A DNA stretch of 6,565 nt from JBLNCE01 sp050260415 (GTDB lineage Bacteria > Bacillota > UBA4882 > JAAYXC01): assembly GCA_050260415.1 (NCBI GenBank), contig JBLNCE010000061.1, positions 1 through 6,565 on the forward strand, read 5' to 3'. Below the pieces are notes generated by a model that was not told the DNA's origin, did not search any database, and was given only the letters and a program-made list of their open reading frames with translations. A program made the translations under genes and the position numbers. Each line of letters begins with the position of its first letter. The stretch's first letter is position 1. Shown here piece by piece: positions 1 to 5,653 of the stretch.

Positions 1-205
1 CGGTGAGGGTCAAGAGGTAGGCGGTGACGATCCACTGCGAATCGGACAATCTGACCCCGAAACGGCCGGTGATGGTGGGCAGCGCGATATTGACCACCAC
101 GCCGTCCAGCACGGACATGAACGTGCCGGCCAGGACGATGAGCATGATGAGATACCTACTTTTTGTGGCCGCTACGTTATGCCGGTCTGTATCCGAATGC
201 GCCAT
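1..205 (-). CDS. MFS drug exporter, DHA2 (EmrB/QacA) type, N-terminal part only
   Basis: Sixty-eight codons are present, from ATG at 205 leftward; the gene continues past base 1. The peptide begins MAHSDTDRHNVAATKSRYLI and enters a hydrophobic helix (about residues 19-45). This contains FMSVLDGVVVNIALPTI, the TM1 signature of 14-helix MFS exporters of the EmrB/QacA group: an acidic residue in the helix followed by VNIALPTI. A loop and the start of TM2 follow (SQWIVTAYLLTLT). By family, such proteins are inner-membrane proton-coupled exporters of drugs or other small amphipathic compounds; the substrate cannot be read here. GGAGG (216-220) lies 10 nt before the ATG. The gene is divergent from the sugar kinase to its right, and no shared function is evident. 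The family call is secure and the substrate is unknown. Confidence 0.88.
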   Translation of the reverse strand, partial: MAHSDTDRHNVAATKSRYLIMLIVLAGTFMSVLDGVVVNIALPTITGRFGVRLSDSQWIVTAYLLTLT

Positions 206-270
206 ACTCTGTGATCCTCCATGAGTCGTCTTGGCCGCAGCCGCCTTCCTATCGCTTTGGCTCCAAGATT

Positions 271-299
271 GTTATAGCATGTCCGCGGCCCCTTGACTA
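271..299 (-). promoter_or_regulatory. Candidate promoter of the MFS exporter gene
   Basis: Read on the minus strand, TAGTCA (294-299, four of six matches to TTGACA) is followed by a 17-bp spacer and TATAAC (271-276, five of six matches to TATAAT). The -10 is preceded by TGC, giving an extended -10 context. Transcription would start near 264, leaving a leader of about 60 nt before the ATG at 205. The assignment rests on pattern only. Confidence 0.45.
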
Positions 300-327
300 G
301 TACCGGTTGGCACTGGGGGTCACTTTC

Positions 328-1260
328 TTGTTCATCACCATCACCCTCAACCCCGTCGTGGATCATACCGCCGTCCTCCCCCGGTTCGCACCCGGCGCCT
401 TGAACCGCTTCGATGCCTTTCGCCGCGATCCGAGCGGCAAGGGGCTGAACGTCGCGCGCGCTCTCCATCGCCTCGGCATGCCCGTCGTCGCTCTGTGCCT
501 GCTCGGCGGGGAAGAGGGACGATACATCCATGAGCGCGTGTCCGCGGCGGGCATCGCCGTCCGCCCCGTCTGGCTGTCCGCGCGGACCCGCATCAGTGTC
601 AAGATCTGCGAGGAAGAGACCGCCGGTTTGACCGAGCTGAACGAGCGCGGGCCGGTTGTCAAGGCGGAAGAACTAAGGGCATTCCGCGCGGCACTGGCGT
701 CAACCCTCAAGGCCGGGAATACCCTGGTTCTTTCCGGAAGCATCCCCCGCGGGATCGAGCCCGCGATCTACGCGGAATGCATCGCGATGGCGCGGCAGGC
801 CGGCGCGTGGACCGTCCTCGACGCTGACGGGGAAGCCATGCGTTTGGGCTTGCAAGCCCGGCCGGATCTTATCAAGCCGAACGCCTTCGAAGCCGGCCAG
901 GTCCTGGGGAAGACCATCCAGAGCGAGACTGATGCAACCGCGGCCGCCCGGGAACTGGCGCGGTATAGCGAGGCGGTCCTGCTCACCATGGGCGCCGCGG
1001 GCGCGATACTCGCCGTGGACCGCATGGTTACGCGGTTTTTTGCGCCGCCCGTGGCCGCCAAATCCACCGTCGGCTGCGGCGATGCATTGCTGGGGGCACT
1101 CCTGGCCGCCCGCGCCAGAGGCCTGTCCTGGGAGGAAGCCGGACGTTACGGCGTCGCCGCCGGTTCGGCCGCGGCCCGGATCGCGGGCACCGGCGCGCCG
1201 GTGCCGGAAGAAATCGAGGATTTGTTACCCCGGGTAAAGGTGGAACGCTTACGTGATTGA
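328..1260 (+). CDS. PfkB-family hexose kinase (1-phosphofructokinase / tagatose-6-phosphate kinase type)
   Basis: This 310-aa protein is the normal length for the family, a ribokinase-fold enzyme that phosphorylates a sugar phosphate with ATP in the cytoplasm. It opens with ITITLNPVVD (family form TLNPAID). GKGLNVA (37-43) is the first PfkB signature region, SGSIP (136-140) and KPN (183-185) are substrate/nucleotide elements, and STVGCGDALLGALLAA (246-261) is the second signature, with the catalytic base Asp252 and Cys where Ala is usual in GAGD. TTG 328 is chosen because GGGGG (315-319) sits 8 nt upstream and the family begins at this point. TTG 307 would add seven residues but has no ribosome site. 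With no PTS or aldolase gene in view, fructose-1-phosphate, fructose-6-phosphate and tagatose-6-phosphate are all possible substrates. Base composition is strongly GC-rich, unlike the R-M operon that follows. Confidence 0.9.
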   Translation: MFITITLNPVVDHTAVLPRFAPGALNRFDAFRRDPSGKGLNVARALHRLGMPVVALCLLGGEEGRYIHERVSAAGIAVRPVWLSARTRISVKICEEETAGLTELNERGPVVKAEELRAFRAALASTLKAGNTLVLSGSIPRGIEPAIYAECIAMARQAGAWTVLDADGEAMRLGLQARPDLIKPNAFEAGQVLGKTIQSETDATAAARELARYSEAVLLTMGAAGAILAVDRMVTRFFAPPVAAKSTVGCGDALLGALLAARARGLSWEEAGRYGVAAGSAAARIAGTGAPVPEEIEDLLPRVKVERLRD

Positions 1261-1429
1261 GTACAATGGCGCCTGTTATTGGCTTGGGAACCAACGCGTC
1301 GCCCTGGACGGCGGCGCGGCCTTTGCCATAACCGTTAGGGGAACGACGTTTATCTCGCCGCGCGGGACGGTCAGAGCGACTGAACTGGGTCAACGGCGTC
1401 AAGACCGCCCTGCCACAGGTCAAAATTGA
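1253..1429 (+). CDS. Possible 58-aa small protein overlapping the kinase stop
   Basis: A GTG at 1253 opens a 58-codon frame that overlaps the kinase stop by 8 nt and ends with TGA at 1427-1429. An AAGGTGG-like ribosome site (1237-1243) lies 9 nt upstream, inside the kinase gene, so translational coupling is plausible. The product begins MIEYNGACYWLGNQRVALDG and has a basic, glycine-poor C-terminus. I recognise no domain. Third positions are fairly GC-rich and the frame ends just before the terminator hairpin, so it would be transcribed with the kinase. It could equally be a decayed gene or chance open frame; real coding status is uncertain. Confidence 0.3.
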   Translation: MIEYNGACYWLGNQRVALDGGAAFAITVRGTTFISPRGTVRATELGQRRQDRPATGQN

Positions 1430-1437
1430 TGCCTAAG

Positions 1438-1473
1438 CAATGAAGTCCCCGGCGAATGCCGGGCCTTTTATTG
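1438..1473 (+). terminator. Rho-independent terminator after the kinase transcript
   Basis: A six-pair GC stem, CCCGGC (1448-1453) with GCCGGG (1458-1463), closes a GAAT tetraloop and is followed by CCTTTTATT. Flanking bases extend the pairing: AAG (1443-1445) with CTT (1465-1467), and CAAT (1438-1441) with ATTG (1470-1473). The position, 9-19 nt after the small ORF stop and before the next promoter, fits an end-of-operon terminator. The partial symmetry may allow weak function on the other strand. Confidence 0.75.
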
Positions 1474-1531
1474 CCCATAATCATGCAGGAGGGGAAAAGC
1501 CACAAGTAGAATTGGCTATGCAACAAAAGGT

Positions 1532-1560
1532 TTGACAAATCCTGCCCGGATCCATATGAT
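1532..1560 (+). promoter_or_regulatory. Near-consensus sigma-70 promoter of the methyltransferase/endonuclease operon
   Basis: TTGACA (1532-1537) is a perfect -35 box. A 17-bp spacer (1538-1554) separates it from TATGAT (1555-1560, five of six matches to TATAAT). The predicted start is near 1567. The spacer holds GGATCC (1548-1553), which includes a GATC at 1549-1552. The placement matters for the next gene: TTG 1532 and ATG 1556, which look like start codons in the methyltransferase frame, are the -35 and -10 elements themselves. Confidence 0.75.
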
Positions 1561-1675
1561 AAGAATTAGCGAACACCTGTTCTCAAAGACAGCACCTAGC
1601 CGCAATATGTCGCGTATCCGCAGCAAGGTGACCCAAACCAAGTGGCGGCTCATCAATCCGCTTCATGAACTGTTC
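1556..1675 (+). pseudogene. Relic of a Vsr-type mismatch endonuclease N-terminus
   Basis: In the methyltransferase frame this stretch encodes HLFSKTAPSRNMSRIRSK and then VTQTKWRL. It aligns without gaps to the N-terminus of Vsr very-short-patch repair endonucleases (recalled E. coli form RSKNMRAIATRDTAIEKRL), matching the S-x-N-M-x-x-I core and the T and RL positions. The acidic residue equal to E. coli Vsr Glu25 is Lys here. The downstream catalytic part (the PDF/PDLV Asp and the HGCFWH histidines) is absent in all three frames. The stretch is open and in frame with the methyltransferase but lies at or just after the operon promoter, so it is probably leader RNA. Vsr genes usually accompany cytosine-5 methyltransferases. 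Alternatives are a chance resemblance or a real N-terminal extension of the methyltransferase. Confidence 0.5.
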
Positions 1676-1737
1676 CCCTCAACGACAATCGCGGAGCATC
1701 CGGATTCTGGCGATTTACATATTCGGTCCTGCAAGAG

Positions 1738-1743
1738 AGGTGA
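1738..1743 (+). promoter_or_regulatory. Ribosome binding site that decides the methyltransferase start
   Basis: AGGTGA, within GAGAGGTGAG, lies 7 nt before TTG 1751. None of the upstream candidates in the frame (TTG 1532, ATG 1556, ATG 1607, GTG 1628) has a ribosome site at usable spacing, and the first two lie inside promoter boxes. Confidence 0.6.
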
Positions 1744-1750
1744 GTGGACG

Positions 1751-3406
1751 TTGCCATGCGCGGAACGCAAGACTCTCGGCGCATTCTACACTGATACGCG
1801 AGTTGCCGATTTTTTGGTATGGTGGGCAGTCCGAACAGGGACTGAAACTGTACTGGATCCCTGCTTTGGCGGAGGCGTTTTTTTGCGTTCGGCGTGTGAG
1901 CGCTTACAGAGCCTTGGGGGCAATCCGGGCTCCCAGGTGTTCGGGGTGGAAATCGATCCCTATGTCCATGACCGTGTATCAAAGGAGTTGCTGGACGAAT
2001 ACCCCATTATAACAAGAAACCTAATCAGGGCCGATTTCTTTGCCATAAAACGGGACATGTTCCCGGCTCCTAACGTTATCGTGGGGAATCCACCTTTTAT
2101 TAGATACCAGCTATTTACTGGCGGCATTAGAGAGGCCGCGCTAAACTCGGCCGCAGAGCAGGGCGTGTCTTTATCCAGGCTATGCAGTTCATGGGCGCCG
2201 TTTCTGGTGCATTCCGTCGCGCATCTGCAGCCGGGTGGCCGCTTGGCTATGGTGGTGCCTGCGGAGATTGGACATGCCACTTATGCGCGGCCGGTTGTCC
2301 TGTACCTTAAACGATCGTTTCGTACTATTACTTTGCTCACGTTTCGAAAGCGTCTTTTCCCTGGCTTAAGCGAGGATACATTCCTGCTCCTGGCTGAGGA
2401 CAAGGGTTGCCCCCACGAGGGAATGCATTGGCGCGACCTGGATCACGTAGAGCAACTGTCAGAGATGAAGATGATGCTTGCCCCCTCTGACTTGGAAGGG
2501 ATATCCGCCGGCAACGGCGGACCGGCACTAGGTGAGTTCAGAATGGCTGAACGTTTCATCCCGACTCGCGCCCAAGAACTGTATATGAAGCTTAAGCGGC
2601 TGTCGTGCGTTCGGAAGCTTGGCGAATTGGCCGATGTTGGCATTGGCTATGTAACCGGCTCGAACGAGTTCTTCCATCTGAGCGCCGGAATGACGGAGAA
2701 ATATCGGATCCCTTTGGATTTACTTCGTCCCGTGGTTCGTCGCGGTCGTGACTTGGTTGGGATCCGTTATACGGCTGATGATTGGCGTGATGCAAAGGCT
2801 CGAGGCGAGGCGGTATATCTGCTGGATCTCCGCCCCGACCGACCGCTTCCGGATCAGGCCAGATGGTATATTCGCCAAGGCGAGTTGGCCGGAATCCATC
2901 GCGCATACAAGTGCCGAACACGCTCTCCGTGGTATTGCGTTCCCCACGTTTATCAGCCGGACGCTTTCTTATCGTATATGAGCGGGGATTGCCCGCGAAT
3001 GGTCAGCAACGGAGCGGGGGCAGTCGCACCGAATACCCTTCATGTGGTGCGCCTGAAAGGAAAGCACGGAATCACCGGGGATGATCTCGCGGTCTCATGG
3101 CAGACTTCATTGACCATGCTGAGTTGCGAGATAGAGGGACATAGTCTCGGTGGCGGTATGCTCAAACTCGAGCCGGGAGAGGCGCGAAATGTCCTGGTGC
3201 CTCTTCTGAACAAAGATGAGATCGGGGAAATCGGTAATAAAATCGACGCGCTTCAAAGGTGCGGTCAAAAGGAAGAAGCTCGCAAGCTTGCGGACCGGTG
3301 CATTCTTCAGGAAAAACTGGGACTCTCCGAGGAGGACATTCGAGTCCTGCGTGAAGCACGGAATATCTTATTCGAGCGCCGCACAGTCAGGAGGCTAAAG
3401 GGATGA
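1751..3406 (+). CDS. Eco57I-type N6-adenine DNA methyltransferase of a type II R-M system
   Basis: The 551-aa protein from TTG 1751 is a SAM-dependent DNA adenine methyltransferase that should protect host sites from the endonuclease encoded next. GAFYTD (10-15) is the N-terminal SAM-proximal element. VLDPCFGGGVF (34-44) is motif I, VFGVEIDP (63-70) motif II with the ribose-binding acidic residue, RADFF (93-97) motif III, and NPPF (113-116) the catalytic motif IV of N6-adenine enzymes. The C-terminal half looks like the target-recognition region of this family: VTGSNEFF (301-308), SPWYCVP (392-398), and a GGGMLKLEPGEAR block near 467-479. The stop overlaps the endonuclease start in ATGA. The frame is open back to 1532 (624 aa), but the upstream starts fall in promoter boxes and a Vsr-like relic. 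Base composition is less GC-rich than the kinase, suggesting transfer. The recognition sequence cannot be inferred. Confidence 0.9.
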   Translation: MPCAERKTLGAFYTDTRVADFLVWWAVRTGTETVLDPCFGGGVFLRSACERLQSLGGNPGSQVFGVEIDPYVHDRVSKELLDEYPIITRNLIRADFFAIKRDMFPAPNVIVGNPPFIRYQLFTGGIREAALNSAAEQGVSLSRLCSSWAPFLVHSVAHLQPGGRLAMVVPAEIGHATYARPVVLYLKRSFRTITLLTFRKRLFPGLSEDTFLLLAEDKGCPHEGMHWRDLDHVEQLSEMKMMLAPSDLEGISAGNGGPALGEFRMAERFIPTRAQELYMKLKRLSCVRKLGELADVGIGYVTGSNEFFHLSAGMTEKYRIPLDLLRPVVRRGRDLVGIRYTADDWRDAKARGEAVYLLDLRPDRPLPDQARWYIRQGELAGIHRAYKCRTRSPWYCVPHVYQPDAFLSYMSGDCPRMVSNGAGAVAPNTLHVVRLKGKHGITGDDLAVSWQTSLTMLSCEIEGHSLGGGMLKLEPGEARNVLVPLLNKDEIGEIGNKIDALQRCGQKEEARKLADRCILQEKLGLSEEDIRVLREARNILFERRTVRRLKG

Positions 3407-4110
3407 GCCTTTGTGAGGCTATCACTCGCACGGGACCTATACCGGATGATGGTGCACCTCAGGCGGTAAAGAAACACTATTCCGAGGTTCTATCCCGGAA
3501 TCTAGCCGAGGAAACGGCGGAAGGTCTTCGTATGGTTGGCTTCCCTAGGGTTAAGCCGGAACGAGGCGGCCCAGGAGAAAAAGAGTTTCAAGGTGGGCTT
3601 GGACCAAAGAAGGTGGATGTTAGCTATTCTGACGAACAGCACGGGCTGATCCTGGCCGTGTCCATAAAGAGTATCAACTTTGCCCAGTTTGGTAAGAACC
3701 TCAAGAACAGATTCGCCGATCTATGCACAGAGGCCATCACACTTCATATGCGCTTTCCCTATTCGGTGGTTTGCGCATTGTTCGCTTTCCCTGTGGCCGC
3801 CGATCAAGATGTCACTCCAGGCCGGACGATATCGACATTCCAAAGGGCTACAAAGCTATTAGCCACCGTCAGTGGGCGGGTGGATCATACGGATCCCTTG
3901 GAGAAATATGAGAACGTCACCATGCTGCTTTATCAACCGATCCAGGGAGGGAAATCCGAGCCATGGGTTCGTCTGATAGATGCCCGTACAGGTAAGGAGA
4001 TGACAGAAACCTGCTATTTTCAAATGCTTCGAGACTTATACAACCTTCGAAATCCACATTCGACTATTGATGAGCAAAACGAGGCGGAACAGGCCACTAA
4101 TGATGTATAA
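3403..4110 (+). CDS. Candidate type II restriction endonuclease paired with the Eco57I-type methyltransferase
   Basis: The 235-aa product is translationally coupled to the methyltransferase: ATGA overlap at 3403-3406, with AGGAGG (3389-3394) 8 nt upstream. A PD-(D/E)XK-like core is visible: Glu59/Glu61 in GEKEFQGG, then GPKKVDVSYS with Asp72, and LILAVSIKSINF with Lys89. The position before the lysine motif that usually holds Glu or Asp is Ser87, so the metal-binding acid probably comes from elsewhere, perhaps Glu61. A helix-rich segment follows (KNLKNRFADLCTEAITLHMR, 98-117), then a hydrophobic strand ending in ALFAFP. The C-terminus is acidic. I recall similar proteins, usually unnamed, beside this methyltransferase type, which supports the endonuclease role. 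Cleavage and specificity are inferred from context and core motif only. Confidence 0.75.
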   Translation: MSLCEAITRTGPIPDDGAPQAVKKHYSEVLSRNLAEETAEGLRMVGFPRVKPERGGPGEKEFQGGLGPKKVDVSYSDEQHGLILAVSIKSINFAQFGKNLKNRFADLCTEAITLHMRFPYSVVCALFAFPVAADQDVTPGRTISTFQRATKLLATVSGRVDHTDPLEKYENVTMLLYQPIQGGKSEPWVRLIDARTGKEMTETCYFQMLRDLYNLRNPHSTIDEQNEAEQATNDV

Positions 4111-4162
4111 TCCTCCTCCCTAGAGCGCCTAAGGGATCCGCCAGCCTAGCCGGAACGTGGCC

Positions 4163-4198
4163 GATGCGAAAAAATTGACTTTTTTATATACCCGCATT
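4163..4198. terminator. Possible bidirectional terminator between convergent R-M operons
   Basis: The 73-nt gap between two convergent genes holds AAAAAA (4169-4174), TTGAC and TTTTTT (4180-4185). Outside these, GATGCG (4163-4168) can pair with CGCATT (4193-4198) across a 7-nt one-sided bulge. Each strand therefore has a short hairpin and a T-run. The stem is AT-rich, and its right arm includes the last codons of the minus-strand nuclease. Termination is plausible from position but weakly supported. Confidence 0.35.
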
Positions 4199-4657
4199 CG
4201 CCCATGCGGTAAACTCCGCCATCCCCATCACCCGGATCGTCTTCCTCTTCCCTGTCTGGTACATGCCCTGCGCCGCGGCGTGCTTCAACCATGCCACCGC
4301 GTTCGGCTTGGCCCCGCCGCCGTCCACCAGGATTATGATCCGCTCTTCCGGCATGGCCTCCACCGCGTTGAGGTAGACAAACTTCTCATCCACGCTCCCC
4401 GAAGACTGCTGCCATTTGCACTCGATCCGTACCCGCTCCCCGGACGGTTCTACCGCGACGAACTCCGAGACCGCCGCGTGGCCGTAGATCGAGGTGTAGG
4501 GGACGTGCTTGAGAAGCAGCCGCTTGCCGGCATGGTTGGCTTGATCCCTTGCGTACTCGACGTACGGGATGATCTCGTATCCGTGCGACCGATAGATCGT
4601 CTCCACGACGTTCTCCAGCACCCGTCCTGATTTATTGGCCCTGTTGCCGTCGGTCAC
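4184..4657 (-). CDS. PD-(D/E)XK nuclease, predicted endonuclease partner of Dam
   Basis: The 157-aa protein starts at GTG 4657, 7 nt after a strong GAGGAGG site (4665-4671), and lies 19 nt downstream of dam in the same operon. It shows a complete PD-(D/E)XK nuclease core. An N-terminal helix carries Glu15 (GRVLENVVE). VPYTSIYGHAAVSEF (52-66) leads to Glu65, and RIECKWQQ (78-84... Glu79-x-Lys81 with Gln83) forms the catalytic E-x-K strand. SGSVDEKFVYLNAVE (86-100) and RIIILVDGGGAK (106-117) are further strongly patterned blocks. I recall this compact single-domain family occurring beside DNA adenine methylases. The expected role is cleavage of DNA unmethylated at the Dam site, making the pair a small type II R-M system. 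GATC specificity is inferred from the partner. A non-restriction nuclease role is not excluded. Confidence 0.8.
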   Translation of the reverse strand: MTDGNRANKSGRVLENVVETIYRSHGYEIIPYVEYARDQANHAGKRLLLKHVPYTSIYGHAAVSEFVAVEPSGERVRIECKWQQSSGSVDEKFVYLNAVEAMPEERIIILVDGGGAKPNAVAWLKHAAAQGMYQTGKRKTIRVMGMAEFTAWANAGI

Positions 4658-4676
4658 GCTCCGGCCTCCTCAAAGG

Positions 4677-5537
4677 TCACGCGGGATGGTAAACGGCGAT
4701 GATCTCCTTGACCAGCGCGCGGTTGTCCCCGTCGCAGGAGATATTGCGCCTAACGTCGATGCTCTTCCGTTCCGCCTTTTTATAGAGCTTTCGCGTCAAA
4801 GACGTATCATGATTGGAGATCACGACCAACACGCCCCGTGCCGCCGCCCGTTCGGCGGCCCTGGCCAGGCGCTCCTGTTCCGGGAGATCGAAGCCGCCGG
4901 CCGCATAGGAGGTGAAAGACGCCGTCGCCGAGAGCGGCACGTAGGGCGGATCGCAATAAACCACGTCGCCGGGGCCGCACGCCGCCATGACTTCCTCGAA
5001 ATCAAGGGCGGTGATCTCCGCCCGCTCCAGCACGGATAAGGCGTCGAGGATCTCCTCCTCCGGGAAATGCGGCGCCGTATAGCGGCCGAAGGGTACGTTG
5101 AACCCGCCGTCGGCGTTGTAGCGGCAGAGGCCGTTGTACCCGTGGCGGTTGAGATAGAGAAAGAGCACGGCCTTGGTGAGCGGCTCCTCGCACGCGTTGA
5201 ACTTGTCGCGGAGGCGGTAGTAGGCGGATTCCTCGTTCTTGGCCGGGATAAAATAGCGCTTGCCCCGCTTGATGACCTCCGCCGGATCGCGCTTGATCTG
5301 GCCAAGGAGGTTGATCAGGTCTTCATTGAGGTCGTTCAACCAGAAGCTTTCCGCCTGGCCGCCCACGGCGAGGCTCAGGGCGCAGCTGCCGCAGAAGGGC
5401 TCCACCAGGCGCTTGACTGGTAGGTCAAGATGGGGCAGGAGAAAAGGCACCACGCGGCGCTTGCCGCCCGGCCATTTGAGAAAGGGTTTCGCGCCTGTTA
5501 CGGTTGGTGTCTGTCCTTGTTTCTTTACGTCCGCCAT
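4677..5537 (-). CDS. dam: DNA adenine methylase, Dam (class alpha, D12 family)
   Basis: This enzyme transfers a methyl group from SAM to N6 of adenine. The resemblance to E. coli Dam is high and runs the length of the protein, so GATC is the likely target. With ATG 5537 the protein has 286 aa (E. coli Dam has 278). KPFLKWPGGKRR (17-28) is the SAM-binding motif X, VEPFCGSCALSLA (45-57) motif I with FCGSC in place of the usual FxGxG, LNRHGYNGLCRYN (129-141) and FNVPFGRY (146-153) are the Dam-type target-recognition signature, VYCDPPYVPLS (193-203) is catalytic motif IV (DPPY), and ISNHDT (240-245) a conserved C-terminal block. TTG 5555 would add six residues behind a distant GGGAG; neither start has an ideal ribosome site. 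A nuclease gene follows in the same operon, so this is more likely an R-M methylase than a solitary housekeeping Dam. Confidence 0.92.
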   Translation of the reverse strand: MADVKKQGQTPTVTGAKPFLKWPGGKRRVVPFLLPHLDLPVKRLVEPFCGSCALSLAVGGQAESFWLNDLNEDLINLLGQIKRDPAEVIKRGKRYFIPAKNEESAYYRLRDKFNACEEPLTKAVLFLYLNRHGYNGLCRYNADGGFNVPFGRYTAPHFPEEEILDALSVLERAEITALDFEEVMAACGPGDVVYCDPPYVPLSATASFTSYAAGGFDLPEQERLARAAERAAARGVLVVISNHDTSLTRKLYKKAERKSIDVRRNISCDGDNRALVKEIIAVYHPA

Positions 5538-5611
5538 GGGAGAAGTGTTCGGCAAAGGAAGGAGAACTCCCTGCCTCAGAACATTAGCCGGGGACAGGAT
5601 GACCTAATCCC

Positions 5612-5643
5612 ATGGTGTCATCGATTGACAATAACAACACCAT
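5612..5643. promoter_or_regulatory. Operator-like inverted repeat around the vapBC -35 box
   Basis: ATGGTGT (5612-5618) and ACACCAT (5637-5643) form a perfect 7-bp inverted repeat with an 18-bp spacer, centred on the TTGACA box. A nested TGTCA/TGACA pair (5616-5620, 5626-5630) has a different centre. RHH antitoxins bind such dyads as paired dimers to repress their own operon, so this is the best operator candidate. It lies in the 137-bp gap between divergent dam and vapB and could affect both. Confidence 0.45.
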
Positions 5644-5653
5644 CCGCTATTAT
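5625..5653 (+). promoter_or_regulatory. Near-consensus sigma-70 promoter of vapBC
   Basis: TTGACA (5625-5630) is a perfect -35, the spacer is 17 bp, and TATTAT (5648-5653) matches five of six -10 bases. The predicted start, near 5660, leaves a leader of only about 15 nt before ATG 5675, with GGTGAT (5661-5666) as a modest ribosome site. On the opposite strand, bases 5649-5654 read TATAAT, so a divergent promoter towards dam may overlap here, though no good -35 accompanies it. Confidence 0.8.

Noticed and set aside
172..531. 119-aa minus-strand frame across the divergent intergenic region and kinase start
   Set aside because: It overlaps the conserved kinase N-terminus and the exporter start, lacks a recognisable domain, and has shadow-like composition.
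1532..1606. Translation start of the methyltransferase at TTG 1532 or ATG 1556, giving a 616-624-aa protein
   Set aside because: Both codons lie within -35/-10 promoter boxes with consensus spacing, and neither has a ribosome site at usable distance.
4118..4135. Hairpin CCCT...AGGG after the first endonuclease as its terminator
   Set aside because: The stem is short and interrupted, and no T-run follows.
4157..4630. Plus-strand open frame opposite the PD-(D/E)XK nuclease
   Set aside because: It is the antisense of a clearly conserved nuclease; its product is low-complexity His/Arg/Pro/Leu-rich with no domain.
4820..5423. Several long frames overlapping dam on both strands
   Set aside because: Arg/Ser/Ala-rich translations are typical shadows of GC-rich coding DNA; the Dam frame has complete motifs.
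5561..5570. GGAG-AA-CTCC inverted repeat upstream of dam
   Set aside because: A two-base loop cannot form a stable hairpin and the arms are only four bases.
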